A stretch of 64,000 nt of DNA, from contig NC_092635.1 in the NCBI RefSeq assembly GCF_039555335.1, positions 67,678,058 to 67,742,057 of the forward strand, written 5' to 3'. The notes under the pieces are model-generated. The model searched no databases and was not told where the DNA came from. It was given only the letters and a program-made list of their open reading frames with translations. The DNA comes from Amphiura filiformis. Its lineage: Eukaryota; Echinodermata; Ophiuroidea; Amphilepidida; Amphiuridae. The first letter of the stretch is position 1. Each line of letters begins with the position of its first letter. A program made the position numbers and the translations under genes. Positions 12,601 to 21,564 of the stretch are shown piece by piece.

Positions 12601-15600
12601 TACTAAAATGTAAAGTACCTAGCTTGTACTACCCACACTAGAATGGACAAAATTCTGGCAACACCGGGTTGTTGATTTTTATGATGATATTTTAGGTGCT
12701 AAAATGACATTTTATGAAAAAGTGAAAATACACCTGACAGATGGGCGCTGCACGTACCCTTAAGAATAACTTTCTGACCTCTAAATATGCTGATCATCAG
12801 ATGAATAGATGTCCTTTCACAAGAACTTAATGTAATGTACCAGCATTATATGGCTTAGTTGCAGCGAACACTTGAAATAACATGTTTTTTAACTAATTTC
12901 CCTGCCAATTTGGCCCAAAATGACAGAATCTTGGTTTGGGCCGGTTCCATGGCCACGAGCCGATTTTTGAATTTTTTTAGTCACACAAGTAGTCAACACC
13001 CTAACATGCATCATTGCACAAAATATCAGAAAAATCTATTTTTTGAGGTATAGAGCCACTTCTAAAAAATTATGTTCAAGAGCTCTTAACAAATCCACAC
13101 ACGGAAGGGTGCATCAACTCAAAAATAAGTCTACATGGTTAAAAAAAAAGTCTTGAAATAGTTATAATTATACTTACAAATCGCCATTCTGATTTTTCCA
13201 AAGAATAGTTCTGTTTGGAAGGGTTTTAGGTTTTGTTGTTACATACATGTAACAGTAACAAAAACTGAATTCATATGGATTGACTGGATTACAAGTCAAA
13301 TAAGGGGTTATGCAATAATTATGTGTACCCCCAGGGTTTTGAATTTTCAAAATGGTCTGCCAAAAATCGCTTGGCTTCCTCTTTGGCCGTGCCAAAAAAT
13401 CTTTGCCCCCCCTTTTGACATGCCAAAAATTCTTTGCTCCCCCTTACACATGCAAGATTTTGGGGAACCCGAATTTCAAACCGTAAATTGTCTTTTCATA
13501 TAATGCGAGCGCAGCGAGCAGGAAATTTTGCATATTTGAATGTGTTCCTAACGTTTTCCTACACCTTTTTAGGGCGTAATATAGAAATGGTGTCCAAAAT
13601 ATCTGTGCCAAAAATTGCTTGACCCCCCCTCCTCGGTCTGCCAAAAAATGCTTGCCCCCCCTTTTGGCTTGCCAAAAAATCTTTGCCCCCCTATAATTCA
13701 CCAGACCGGGGGTACACATAATTATTGCACCACCCCTAAGATCTTTACATGATGATCTAGTCAACTTTGACAAGGAAACCATGTCAGATCTACTGTAATA
13801 GGAGTCCAGTGAGCAAGGACTATTCTTTGGTTCACCTCAAGTTTGGTAGTGATATCAAATGCTTTTTTCATACCGACAAAATGACCTTGTATGCATGCGT
13901 GTACACTCTACACAATTAACTGTACTTGCACGATTTGATACTGTGACCAATGAAATATGCACCTATGTCATTACCGAACTTCAGGTGAACCAATGTATAA
14001 ATCAGTTTACAAGTGTGCCTTAAAACTTACTGAATTATAAATTAAAGCAATAGGAAGTGATTTGCATAAAGAAAAGATTCCTATTTAAATGTTAGTTTTC
14101 ACTGATAGCTACTGATCACATTGTCCCCTATAATTTTGAGCCAAACAAATGAGGTAAAACAAAGAAAATTGCTATTTCATTCCTAGCACCTACAATGTGT
14201 GTATTAGCTCGCTTTAATATCATATTATTATCATTGATTATTGGTGGAGCTTCACACAGTTAGGATGTACAAACAAGACGTAAGATGAATAGTGATATGC
14301 GTACATTTTATATGTCACGTGATGTGTTTAGCCATCACTCGATTGATGAACTCGGAATAGAACCAGAGATCTCCGGATTTAATATAAAAACTTAAATTTT
14401 ACTGTATTTCAGGCTTAGTCTTTCACATGGTATTGGGCATTACAATCATGCAAAGTAGACATTCAAGAAAAATTAGGGCGTTGATGTGGACATGGAGCAA
14501 ATCACTTATTATGGCTTTAAAACTTATAAATATCTGATAAACAACTCAAGTGATTCTTTATATCTTGCTACTTTCAGGTATTTTCATACAATGCCAAGTC
14601 TCAGCTTCAACATGATAGGATGTGTCTAACATTCTTGAAAAATGATGACTTCTTATTATTACATATATGTGAACCAGATGACTACTTGAATGCAGGTCAA
14701 CGATGGAATTACAATGCAAGAGTAAGTAGAACCAGTGGCCGTAGCCAGGGGGGGGAGGGGGCAGCTTCCCCGCTGTGAAAAGTCTTGCCCCCCTGTGGGA
14801 TGGTGACTGCCCCGACATTAAAGACTTTTTTGTGTTTCTGACCAATTTTACATTATATTTTGCCATTTTAACCTAAAAAGTGCCAATTTTTGCGCGCTTC
14901 GCACAAATTTATTCACTTTCTGTACCATATTTCACCAGTTTAGCTTCAATATGGCAAAAATTTCGCGCGCTTCAGGGGCATTTGTAACATTAACTGATTT
15001 TGTTGCCAAAAGGTGCCCCCTTAAAATTGGTCTTGCCTCCTTTGCACCCCCTCTGAAAAAGTGCTGGCTACACCACTGAGTAGAACAATGGGTTATTCCA
15101 CTTGAAATTTCAAATGTACCTGGTCATCAAGGTTAATCATTTTGAAACCCATACTCCCCCTGTATTATATCTTCAATGGAAGTTACCCAATTGTCTATTC
15201 TATTCAAAACACATACTCCCTCTGTGGAAGACTTTAGCTAAATCTTCCACAGGGGTAGTGTGGATTTGAAATGGAATAGCCCAATACTTTCTGCTACTTT
15301 GTCTTTTCTTAGTGACATTGCGCTATTCTGGTTAAAAACCACACACCCCCTATGGAAGACATGACCTTTATCGCCCACGCAGGGGGTGTAGATTTCAAAT
15401 GGAGTCACCGAATCGGGTAACCCCATTAGAAATTCATACTCCCTGTGTAGATGATTAAGGTCATGCCTTCCACAGGGGGTGTATACATTTAAACTGGAAT
15501 AGCCCATTACTTTCTGATGGACCACAATGGCCTCATCCAAATGGCATAGTTCAATAACCTCAATTAAACAACCATAGTGCAAAATTCGACCTCAAGTTAC

Positions 15601-16768
15601 AGAGTATGAGTTTTTGTACTCAAATTTTCTAAGGTCATTCAATGAATGTACAAATGTATTGGGGGTTAAAGAACTGTGCCCTGATAGATGAACATGTTGT
15701 GGATCCTAGTGCATACAAATATATTTTGATTTGTGAGGCACTTTTCACCTAGTGACAAATGCTGCACTGTTTATGGTGGATGTCAGAATAAGTCAGGTCA
15801 CTTCCTCCACAGTAGGCTGCCTCAGGCACACGTACCATGTCTGGCATTGGGACATATTGGGACAGTCTGGGGTTGCCACCAAGCGTGGATCCAGGGGCGG
15901 AGGTACCAGACAGTTGTGTAGCCAGGGGGTAAATTCCCCCCTGAAATTTTTCATGGATAAAATGGGGATGGCAAAGAGTAAAGTGTCATTAAAATTATTG
16001 AAAATGGGACCAAAAATTGGCCTTTCCCCTACAATGGGACAAGCTTGATATTGACAATTGGGACAAACATTTGGCTTTGCCCCTCCACAGTAAAAGGCTA
16101 GCTATGCCCCCAGACCCGATTTCTTGGGTCTGTGCTATGCCATTGGTGCCAGACAATCATTATGCAGGGAAGCCGAAAGTCATTTGTTGTTTAAGTTGAT
16201 ATTAAGATCAATTTGAATTAAGTGCAGAAATTTTTTGCTTTAAATATTATTTTGATGTCCACAAAAGTAATATGTGACATAATCTGCTCAATGGGGCCAA
16301 AGGAGGCATTTTTGTTATTATAATTATAACCTTATAAATACAAACATTGGGCTATTATACTGAAAACACTGAAAGTCTGGCATACTTGGTTCTAGAATTA
16401 TACAAGCATTAGGTTATCGTATACTGAAAACACCAAAGGTCTAGCAGTTCTGATGTTGTTCAAAGTTTGTGATGTCTATTTTCTAATGTATTTTATTATT
16501 TTTTAATCCATATTTTTGTCTTAAACTCAATTTCAAATTTGCCACCTTTGGCCCCATGGACCAGAGAGTGTCACATATCTTATTTTCATTCTTTAATTAT
16601 TTTCAGACTGAAATGTTTATCAATGTGGCATCAGGAAGGTGTCTTGACATTAAACAATCCGATGACCATGGACAATCAATGTATATCGCTACATCTATGT
16701 GCAATCAGTTACATACTCAGAAATGGACTCAACATAATATCACATTGGAAGAAACATGGTTTAGGTGA
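2235..16768 (+). CDS. GALNT: polypeptide N-acetylgalactosaminyltransferase, 5'-partial, 8 exons
   Basis: Spliced gene for a Golgi type II membrane enzyme that starts mucin-type O-glycosylation by moving GalNAc from UDP-GalNAc to Ser/Thr. Exons: 2235-2407, 3056-3266, 5425-5598, 6618-6735, 7667-7987, 8382-8492, 14578-14721, 16607-16768. Every junction is AG/GT and the phases join into about 470 codons. Diagnostic motifs are [22 protein letters not shown], the metal-binding DSH (FLDSHCEC), [14 protein letters not shown] (usually WGGEN), the later metal-ligand His in CSHVGHVFR, then three ricin-type lectin repeats. Family members run about 560-600 residues, so about 100 N-terminal residues (cytosolic tail, membrane anchor, stem) are missing. 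The lectin beta repeat reads CLT instead of CLD, which suggests one weakened sugar pocket. The subtype is not assigned. Confidence 0.94.
3056..3266 (+). CDS. GALNT: GALNT exon: DxH metal-binding motif
   Basis: Acceptor tttgtaatag, donor gtaaga. The encoded segment runs from [16 protein letters not shown] through [19 protein letters not shown] to the DSH motif in [18 protein letters not shown], which coordinates the catalytic metal with UDP. A roughly 420 bp polypyrimidine microsatellite begins just after the donor. Confidence 0.93.
3270..3700 (+). repeat. (TTTC)n polypyrimidine microsatellite
   Basis: Almost pure C/T on the + strand, ending in an uninterrupted TTTC run at about 3604-3687. 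It starts a few bases after the splice donor at 3267. A block around 3296-3340 is repeated near 3525-3580, which points to an internal duplication of roughly 230 bp. Open frames here are low-complexity artefacts. Confidence 0.92.
3967..5103. repeat. 1.1 kb element with long terminal inverted repeats
   Basis: The left arm (about 3967-4190) and right arm (about 4890-5103) are inverted copies. Shared words include AAAGGCGTGTTTCCGTCCCT, TGTTATAAATAGGATGTCTG and the terminal TTGTAAATTATAGCAGCT. The interior holds two direct copies (about 4275-4610 and 4635-4885) of a segment containing TACTCCCGTTAGAAGGCTCA. It is a non-autonomous DNA transposon in a GALNT intron. Confidence 0.85.
5425..5598 (+). 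CDS. GALNT: GALNT exon: mid catalytic domain
   Basis: Acceptor tttaatctcag, donor gtaagt. It encodes [20 protein letters not shown], then the variable loop [20 protein letters not shown] and VNLPLR. The (V/I)VCP(V/I)ID element is the usual GALNT continuation after the DxH exon. Confidence 0.92.
5737..5825. repeat. GACA/GA-rich simple repeat
   Basis: A run of AGACAGACAGACAG and GAGAGAG words in the intron after the 5425-5598 exon. Confidence 0.8.
5906..6225. repeat. MITE with CCCAGCAAACAC ends (copy 1)
   Basis: It opens with CCCAGCAAACACAAAA and closes with the reverse complement TTTTGTGTTTGCTGGG. The interior is AT-rich and carries aacattttg-type words. A second complete copy lies at 22062-22364 and a truncated end at about 47041-47140. 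Confidence 0.85.
6618..6735 (+). CDS. GALNT: GALNT exon: Gal/GalNAc-T motif
   Basis: Acceptor ttttattacag, donor gtatgt. It encodes [20 protein letters not shown], then [19 protein letters not shown]. The WG(G/A)EN block is the acceptor-side signature of the family. Ala replaces the second Gly, which is uncommon but conservative. Confidence 0.93.
6736..7666 (+). other. GALNT intron with dispersed repeat and hairpin
   Basis: No exon is seen. A perfect short palindrome, GACATAAAGTCATAATT..., lies at about 7451-7490. The surrounding 7340-7560 block is related to about 18560-18730: both contain 'aaacacaacaaatttggc' and 'gctctgtt(t/g)acc' in the same order, so it is a dispersed repeat family. Confidence 0.6.
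7667..7987 (+). CDS. GALNT: GALNT exon: end of catalytic domain
   Basis: The longest GALNT exon (107 codons, phase 0 at both ends). It encodes [20 protein letters not shown], the catalytic loop [26 protein letters not shown] and the linker [20 protein letters not shown]. The His in VGHVF is the third metal ligand known for this family. Donor gtaagt. Confidence 0.95.
8382..8492 (+). CDS. GALNT: GALNT exon: lectin alpha repeat
   Basis: Acceptor ttttcttgcag, donor gtaagt, 37 codons in phase 0. It carries [10 protein letters not shown] and CHGVGLGQ, the CLD and (Q)xF signatures of the ricin-type alpha repeat, which normally reads GalNAc already added to the substrate. The matching exon of the second GALNT is at 59773-59871. 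Confidence 0.92.
8590..8731. mobile_element. hAT-type MITE with 8 bp target duplication
   Basis: Termini are CAGGGCCG and GGCCCTG, flanked by perfect 8 bp duplications TATTAGGA at 8582-8589 and 8732-8739. An 8 bp target site with CAGGG-type ends is characteristic of hAT elements. It is too short to code and sits in a GALNT intron. Confidence 0.88.
9840..11715. repeat. AT-rich ATCAATAATAATCAAAAATATTA minisatellite, inverted at its centre
   Basis: From about 9840 to 10840 the unit reads roughly TATCAATAATAATCAAAAAT. From about 10850 to 11715 the same unit appears as its reverse complement (TTTTTGATTATTATTGATAT). The whole array is therefore a giant imperfect palindrome in the middle of the foldback element. 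Confidence 0.9.
10056..10597. mobile_element. piggyBac-like MITE nested in the minisatellite
   Basis: It begins CCCTAGAACTAC after TCAA and ends GTAGTTCTAGGG before TTAA. piggyBac elements characteristically have CCCTAGA-type ends and TTAA targets; the left target copy differs by one base. It has no coding capacity and interrupts the AT-rich array, so it inserted after the array formed. Confidence 0.82.
11810..12060. repeat. inverted repeat with C/G homopolymer runs
   Basis: A block with GGACCGTTCACAAACACTTG near 11788 is mirrored by CAAGTGTTTGTTAACGGTCC near 12043, so about 11788-12062 is a separate small foldback element nested in the larger one. The long ...ggcccccc... runs generate spurious open frames. 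Confidence 0.75.
13311..13729. repeat. MITE with TGCAATAATTATGTGTACCC ends
   Basis: TGCAATAATTATGTGTACCC at the left is mirrored by GGGTACACATAATTATTGCA at the right. The interior repeats 'gccaaaaa(t/a)c(t/g)cttg(g/c)' several times in inverted fashion. It is a non-coding foldback MITE in a GALNT intron. Confidence 0.85.
13824..13996. repeat. MITE with GGTTCACCTCAAGTTTGGTA ends (copy 1)
   Basis: The left end GGTTCACCTCAAGTTTGGTA is mirrored on the right by TACCGAACTTCAGGTGAACC. A second copy lies at 52663-52802. Confidence 0.85.
14046..14505. repeat. dispersed repeat, inverted partner at 18080-18310
   Basis: Words such as TTTGCATAAAG, ATTCCTATTTAAAT, CAGGCTTAGTCTTT and CATTGGGCATTACAA occur here and, in opposite orientation, at about 18080-18310. 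About 250 bp inside this copy (14085-14335) are absent from the other, so one copy carries an insertion or the other a deletion. Confidence 0.72.
14578..14721 (+). CDS. GALNT: GALNT exon: lectin beta repeat
   Basis: Acceptor gctactttcag, donor gtaagt, 48 codons in phase 0. It encodes [20 protein letters not shown] and HICEPDD, then GQRWNYNAR. The QxW element is intact. The usual CLD is CLT, so the Asp that would bind a sugar hydroxyl is lost in this repeat. Confidence 0.92.
14733..15078. mobile_element. hAT-type MITE with 8 bp target duplication beside a splice donor
   Basis: Ends are CAGTGGCCGTAGCCAG and CTGGCTACACCACTG, flanked by exact 8 bp duplications AGTAGAAC (14725-14732 and 15079-15086). 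CAGTGGCGTAGCCAG-like ends with 8 bp duplications are typical of hAT MITEs. The insertion begins 11 bp after the 3' end of the beta-repeat exon, leaving the donor intact. Confidence 0.92.
15087..15515. repeat. GGGCTATTCCA MITE family, two adjacent copies
   Basis: Contains the recurrent words 'ggttattccacttgaaat', 'ctccctctgtggaaga', 'tcttccacaggggtagtgtg' and 'ctggaatagccca'. Other copies in the window are at about 18355-18490, 21838-22050, 23752-24030, 25175-25368, 27403-27968, 30506-30688 and 58044-58203. The consensus is palindromic, with ends near TGGGCTATTCCA. Confidence 0.85.
15516..16606 (+). other. GALNT intron remainder
   Basis: No exon is recognised. About 15540-15700 resembles 28800-28930: both contain 'gacctc(a/g)agtt' and 'gatatgagtttttgtac'-like words, so it is a dispersed repeat. 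About 15885-16130 looks like a decayed relative of the hAT MITE at 14733 ('gtagccaggggg'). Confidence 0.5.
16607..16768 (+). CDS. GALNT: GALNT terminal exon: lectin gamma repeat and stop
   Basis: Acceptor aattattttcag. It encodes [32 protein letters not shown] and ends ...ETWFR before TGA at 16766-16768. The CLD and QxW signatures are intact, so the gamma repeat could bind GalNAc. Confidence 0.93.
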   Translation, partial: TEMFINVASGRCLDIKQSDDHGQSMYIATSMCNQLHTQKWTQHNITLEETWFR

Positions 16769-17660
16769 CATCAAATGACAGTCAGCTGATGACTGGCATG
16801 GCAATCAAGTGACATGGTGTAAGTGCCATCAAGTGCAACAATTTAGTGATATCTGTGATTATTTTGGGAAATCTTATCACATTGGAAGAAACGTAGTGTA
16901 GTGTAGGTGACATTGAGTGACAGTCATCTGACAACTGCTGTGACAATCAACTTGAACCAAGTGACAATATCACATTTGAGGAGACATGGTTTAAGTGACA
17001 TCAAGTGCAACAATTCAGTGACATCAGATCACTTTGGGGAATCCTATACAATTGGAAGATACATGTTTAAAGGTGACATAAAGTGACATTGACCGGTGTG
17101 ACAATCAAGTGACTATTTGAAGGAATCCAATAATTATGTCATATTGGAAAAAATGTGGTTTAGACAACATCACATGAGTCCGGTGAAAACTGGAGTGGCA
17201 TCAAGTGAAGGAATTACAGACTAATAAAGACTATCACATTGGAAGAGATATGGTTTAGGTGACATCACATGACAGTCAATTGGAAGATATATGTTTAAAG
17301 GTGACATCACATGACAGTCAGCTGACAACTGGAGTGACAATCAAGCGACTATTTGAAGGAATCCAATGATTATGTCACATCGGAAATGATATGGTTTAGG
17401 TGACATCACATGACAGTCAGCTGACAACTGGAGTGACAATCAAGTGACTATTTTAAGGAATCCAATGATTATGTCACATTGGAAAAGATGTGGTTTAGGT
17501 GACATCACATGACAGTCAGCTGACAACTGGAGTGACAATCAAGTGATAATTTGAAGGAATCCAATGATTATGATGTCACATTGGAACAGATGTAGTTTAT
17601 GTGACATAACATGGCTCAGCTGAGAACTGGAGTGACAATCACAATCAAGTGAAGGAATTA
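16769..17660 (+). repeat. ~100 bp minisatellite in GALNT 3' region
   Basis: Tandem, progressively diverged units built around GGTGACATCACATGACAGTC, GACAACTGGAGTGACAATCA and GAATCCAATGATTATGTCAC. Successive GTCACA landmarks at 17374, 17473 and 17575 give a period of about 99-102 bp. The array begins within the last codons of the gene: 'cacattggaagaaacatggtttaggtgacatca' is itself unit-like, so the GALNT C-terminus and the satellite are related in sequence. Confidence 0.88.
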
Positions 17661-17695
17661 CAGAGAATCGGGCGACATCTTGATACAAGCATGAA

Positions 17696-17905
17696 GCAAA
17701 AATTGGGGGTATTCGGTTTCCCTCAGAATGCGCTCGAGCCATTCGTTGTCATACACGCACGACATGGATGAAGGGTGCATTTGTGAGACGCACTTGATGC
17801 GACCTGCATGTGAGTATCAAGACGCTTCAGATGAGACGTAAAAATTGTTTTCATTTGTCTCCGTGCACCGTCGGCAAGGACCCGAATACACCCCAATTTT
17901 CTCCT
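17696..17905. repeat. small inverted-repeat element inside the minisatellite
   Basis: AAAATTGGGGGTATTCGG on the left is mirrored by CCGAATACACCCCAATTTT on the right. It is visibly more GC-rich than its surroundings. A unit of the ~100 bp satellite resumes at about 17970. Confidence 0.7.
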
Positions 17906-18079
17906 CATAGCTGACTGCGCGATTGTATGTGGCGGTATAGGGAGTCCCGGTTCTCCTCTAATTCTGTGGGTTTAGGTGACATCACATGACAAGTCAGCTG
18001 AAGACTGGCTGCCAATCAAGTGACAATTTGAAGGAATCCTATACAATTTATTATTGCATTGCACCAGGTGTGACAATTA

Positions 18080-18310
18080 AAGCCATGTGTGATTTGCTCC
18101 ACAACAACCCCCTCAATTTTTATTGGAATTTCTACTTTTTGCATGGTTGTAATGCCCAATGGTGTACTAAAATACCATGTTAAAGACTAAGCCTGAAGTG
18201 CTTTAATTACAGTAAAGTTTTTATATTAAAAACTGGACATCTTCGGTTTTATTCAGAGTTCACCGATCTATTTAAATAGGAATCTATACTTTATGCAAAT
18301 CACACATGGC
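18080..18310. repeat. dispersed repeat, inverted relative of 14046-14505
   Basis: The reverse complement shares ATTTGCATAAAG, ATTCCTATTTAAAT, CAGGCTTAGTCTTTAACATG and CATTGGGCATTACAA with the intronic copy at 14.0-14.5 kb. Confidence 0.7.
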
Positions 18311-18354
18311 TTTAAGTGACAAGTACACATTTCAGATTGAGTTTGCCAATATAA

Positions 18355-18490
18355 TGGACTAGCCCAGTTGAATTCCATATACCCCTATGGAAGATATGAC
18401 CTTAATCTTTCAAACAGGGAGTGTGAATTTTAAATGGGAACTCCATTTGAAATCTACACAACCTGTGTGGGAGATTAGAGCCATAATGTA
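18355..18490. repeat. GGGCTATTCCA MITE family, partial copy
   Basis: Contains 'gaattccatatacccctatggaagatatgaccttaatc' type sequence and 'cctgtgtgggagatta', as in the better-preserved copy at 25175-25368. Confidence 0.75.
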
Positions 18491-18771
18491 CAATTTCTGT
18501 CAAATTTCAATTTTGTTATTCTTTATGCAAAATACTGAAATACCTGCCAGGAAGGGTTTTTGTCAATTTCAAACTGAAATAAACAAGGTAAAGTGAAAAG
18601 AAACCCCACTGGCTATTTTGGCTATGGAGTTCAATGGGGGATTTCAAGTCATAATTATGATTTTATATCCAAATTGCTCTGTTGACCTACAAACACAACA
18701 AATTTGGCCCATTACAAATTTGGCTGAGGAGGCATCAGCATTATGTAAACAAACATGCACTTTAAATCAAA

Positions 18772-20219
18772 GACCCTGTTTACACAGAGCCTGAAGTCGA
18801 CTTCATTTGTTTATAAACAGGGTCCGGCGTTTTGAACTCTACTTCAGAAGTCGACTTCAAATGATGACCCGGAGCAACATTTTTCGAATTCAAAGTCAAC
18901 TTGACTTATGCAGTGTAAACGAACACGTAACATGAAGTTGACTTGGAGCATGAGCAAATGATGGCATAAAATTTGAATTCACAATTTGTTATGAACTCGA
19001 CTTCTGTGTATTATAGGGTGGGCCGAAAAACAACCTTTTTTCTCGGATCGACTTGGAACTCTCGGAGAATTTTACTAGGGTACATACTACTATTGTGCTA
19101 AAATATCAGTAAGATCAGAGCATGTTTCGCCCAGGCAGTAGATTTTCAAAAAATCCCTACTTATTTGCCATTTCTTACTGTATAACTCTATATAGAGAAA
19201 TCAGTAGAAACAACCTGGGAAAAGTAGGCATTGAGATGACATCATAGCCAATATTAATCAATTTGGGTAGTTTGTTTAGACCCTCCAGAACATCACCAAA
19301 TAGCAAGCAGTCTCCAATTGGTTACCATTATTTTTTGCTAGAGACCTGTATTTAGTTAAATATTGATGATATTTGAGTTGCTAAATTAAGGGGTAGGGGT
19401 AGCATTATGGAGCATTTCCCCAGTTCTACTGAGGCAAATTTCACAATCTTGGTCGTGTTGGGTAGATATGAACTGCAAAAGTACAAACAATACATGAGAT
19501 ATGAATTTAGTGCAGCTCTGACATGACCAGGGGTTAAAGGGTCATGTGACCCCTGATATGTAGGAATTTTCAAGGTTGTGTGACCTTTTGACCTCTGGTC
19601 AAAACATGGATAACCGAAAATCATATAGCATTTATTTTTGGCAATGCTGCAGTTCATATCTGTGCAACAATACCACATTTGTGAAATTTGACTGAGTAGA
19701 ACTGGGGAAATTCTCCATAATGCTACCCCTACCCCTTAATATAGCAACTCAAATATCATTAATATTTGACTTACATGCATGTCTTTAGCAAAAATAATGG
19801 TAACCAATTGGAGACGGCTTGCTATTTGGTGATGTTCTAGAGGGTCCAAACAAACTATCCAAAATGTTTAATATTGGTTAGGGTGGCATCTGAATGCCTA
19901 CTTTTCCCAGATTGTTTGTACTGATTTCTCGAAATAGAGTTATACAGTAAAATATAGCAAAAAAGTAGTGTTTTTGTGAAAATCTACTGCCTGGGCGAAA
20001 CATGCTCCAATATTACTGATATTTCAGCACACTACTTGTATGTACCCCAGTAAAATTCTCCAAGAGTTCCAAGTCGATTCGAGAAAAAAAGTGTTTTTTG
20101 GCCCACCCTACGTGACAGTGTGTAAACACCCTGTCAAGAAATAATTTCTGCTAATCCTTAGTCGCAATCTGAATTTGATGTCGCAATTGAAGTCAACTTC
20201 TCTCTGTGTAAACGGGGTC
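18772..20219. mobile_element. outer MITE split by a second foldback element
   Basis: The left end GACCCTGTTTACACAGAG is mirrored by the right end CTCTGTGTAAACGGGGTC at about 20200-20219, with 'tgaagtcgacttc' words inside. Without the nested insertion at 19014-20110 the element would be only about 350 bp. Confidence 0.85.
19014..20110. mobile_element. 1.1 kb foldback element nested in the outer MITE
   Basis: It runs from TAGGGTGGGCCGAAAAAC to GGCCCACCCTA. Nearly the whole length is an inverted repeat with arms of about 450-500 bp; CAGTAGATTTTCA, TGGTTACCATTATTTTTTGC and ATTATGGAGCATTTCCCCAG each recur inverted. The flanking TA suggests a TA target. No transposase is seen. Confidence 0.88.
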
Positions 20220-20667
20220 AAAGTTACCAGGGGCATGGCAAAATAATCTGGAGGTACAATATTGGCAGAGTGGGTACATTGTGGGTCTAATATCTTTGGT
20301 TGACCCACATTATAATCTTGCTAGTATCTGACATTATGAATTTTCCTTAATGACAATCATATGGCCTTTTTTTACAGAAATCATGTCATTAAATGATACA
20401 CCTTTATGTTTGTGCACATTTTTGGAGATAATTTAAGTGCATTTGTTGTTTTTACTTGCATTGTGACAAATGCAGTGTCCGATGCCAAAGTGCCTGCAAA
20501 CATGATTACTAAATTTGAGTAATAAGTTCATTGACAGCAAGACCTGTATTTGGACAAGTCATTTTCATGTTAAATCTGATATGTTATATCATCATCAAAG
20601 TTGTTTGTTCCAAAGAGTCTTTCTCTGAAATTTTGAATCCTACAGTGATACAATTCAGTATCAAAGT
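20220..20667. other. no recognised feature
   Basis: AT-rich sequence between two mobile elements. I see no gene, RNA or clear repeat. Confidence 0.4.
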
Positions 20668-21030
20668 TAGGCCAAAATTTTTTTTTGTTGTGTTGCCCTC
20701 AACCGTCCGACCCTAAATCCTAAAAAATCAGGGTTGCAATTTTTTTTTTTTTTTTTTAATGATGATTTTTACAGATTTGTTCAAAAACTCAATGTTTTTC
20801 ACTCAAAATTAATATTTGATTGAAAGACTAGTCTTTAATTGATGTCTAACAGGTATCCAGAAGTCAAAATTGACAAATGTCCCTAATTGAAGAAGCATTA
20901 TTTAATATTTGAGGGGATTTTAACAACTGAAGGTTTAAAAAAAAAAAAAAAAAAAAGAAATCCGACCGTCCAACCCAAATTTCCCATTTTCCCACTTGAG
21001 GCCAACACAACAATATTTTTTTTTGGCCTT
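20668..21030. repeat. foldback MITE with poly-T/poly-A flanked arms
   Basis: TAGGCCAAAATTTTTTTTTG, 'tgttgccctcaaccgtccgaccc' and a T tract at the left are mirrored on the right by an A tract, 'ccgaccgtccaaccc' and TTTTTTTTGGCCTTA. Confidence 0.85.
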
Positions 21031-21564
21031 ATGTAATGTTACTATGTCAAAGAGATCACACGCTTGAGTAATGAACCACGATCGAAGCAATCACCACACA
21101 AAGTATATGGCACTCACAAGGCATACCAAAATAGCGTGATCCGGTAACCAAGAGAATTACGTAACCACTTCGATGCTGAATAAATACTTCATCAGAAGAA
21201 GACTCATTTGTCAGAAGTATATAAAAAACAACTCTTATTGTCGGTACTATTGTCAGAACTCATTTCTGATCGATTCAAGGTTGAGAGTGATATTCAGAAG
21301 GGTAATTAGTCCAAAAACCCAACAACCTATAATCCATATACCTTCCTCGAGTCAGTAAAGTAAAATCAAATTTTGAGATTTTCTCAAAAACCATTTAATT
21401 TTTGCAGGAATCTGTTATTCTAGTTGGATTCCTTGCATCATTTCCTTTCTGAAAATGTATACTTATATACACTTCTCAAGTTCTCATCATTACATTTGGA
21501 GATGAAAGCAAAATCTAAATTACGGACTCGCAGAAGGTATACAGAATATAGTTATAAACCTATA

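Larger units (their letters stand above)
8933..13089. mobile_element. 4.2 kb foldback transposon with 0.9 kb arms
   Basis: The left arm (8933 to about 9830) and right arm (about 12170 to 13089) are long inverted copies. Matching landmarks are GAGCTCTTGAACATAATTTT, TGACTACTTGTGTGACTAAA, GTACAAGCTAGGTACTTTAC and repeated GTGTTGCCAGAAT words. Both outer ends abut TTAA (TTAAGAGC... and ...GCTCTTAA), consistent with TTAA-target insertion. The interior is a palindromically arranged AT-rich minisatellite plus a nested piggyBac-like MITE. No transposase is encoded, so it is non-autonomous. It fills most of the GALNT intron between the alpha and beta lectin exons. Confidence 0.88.
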
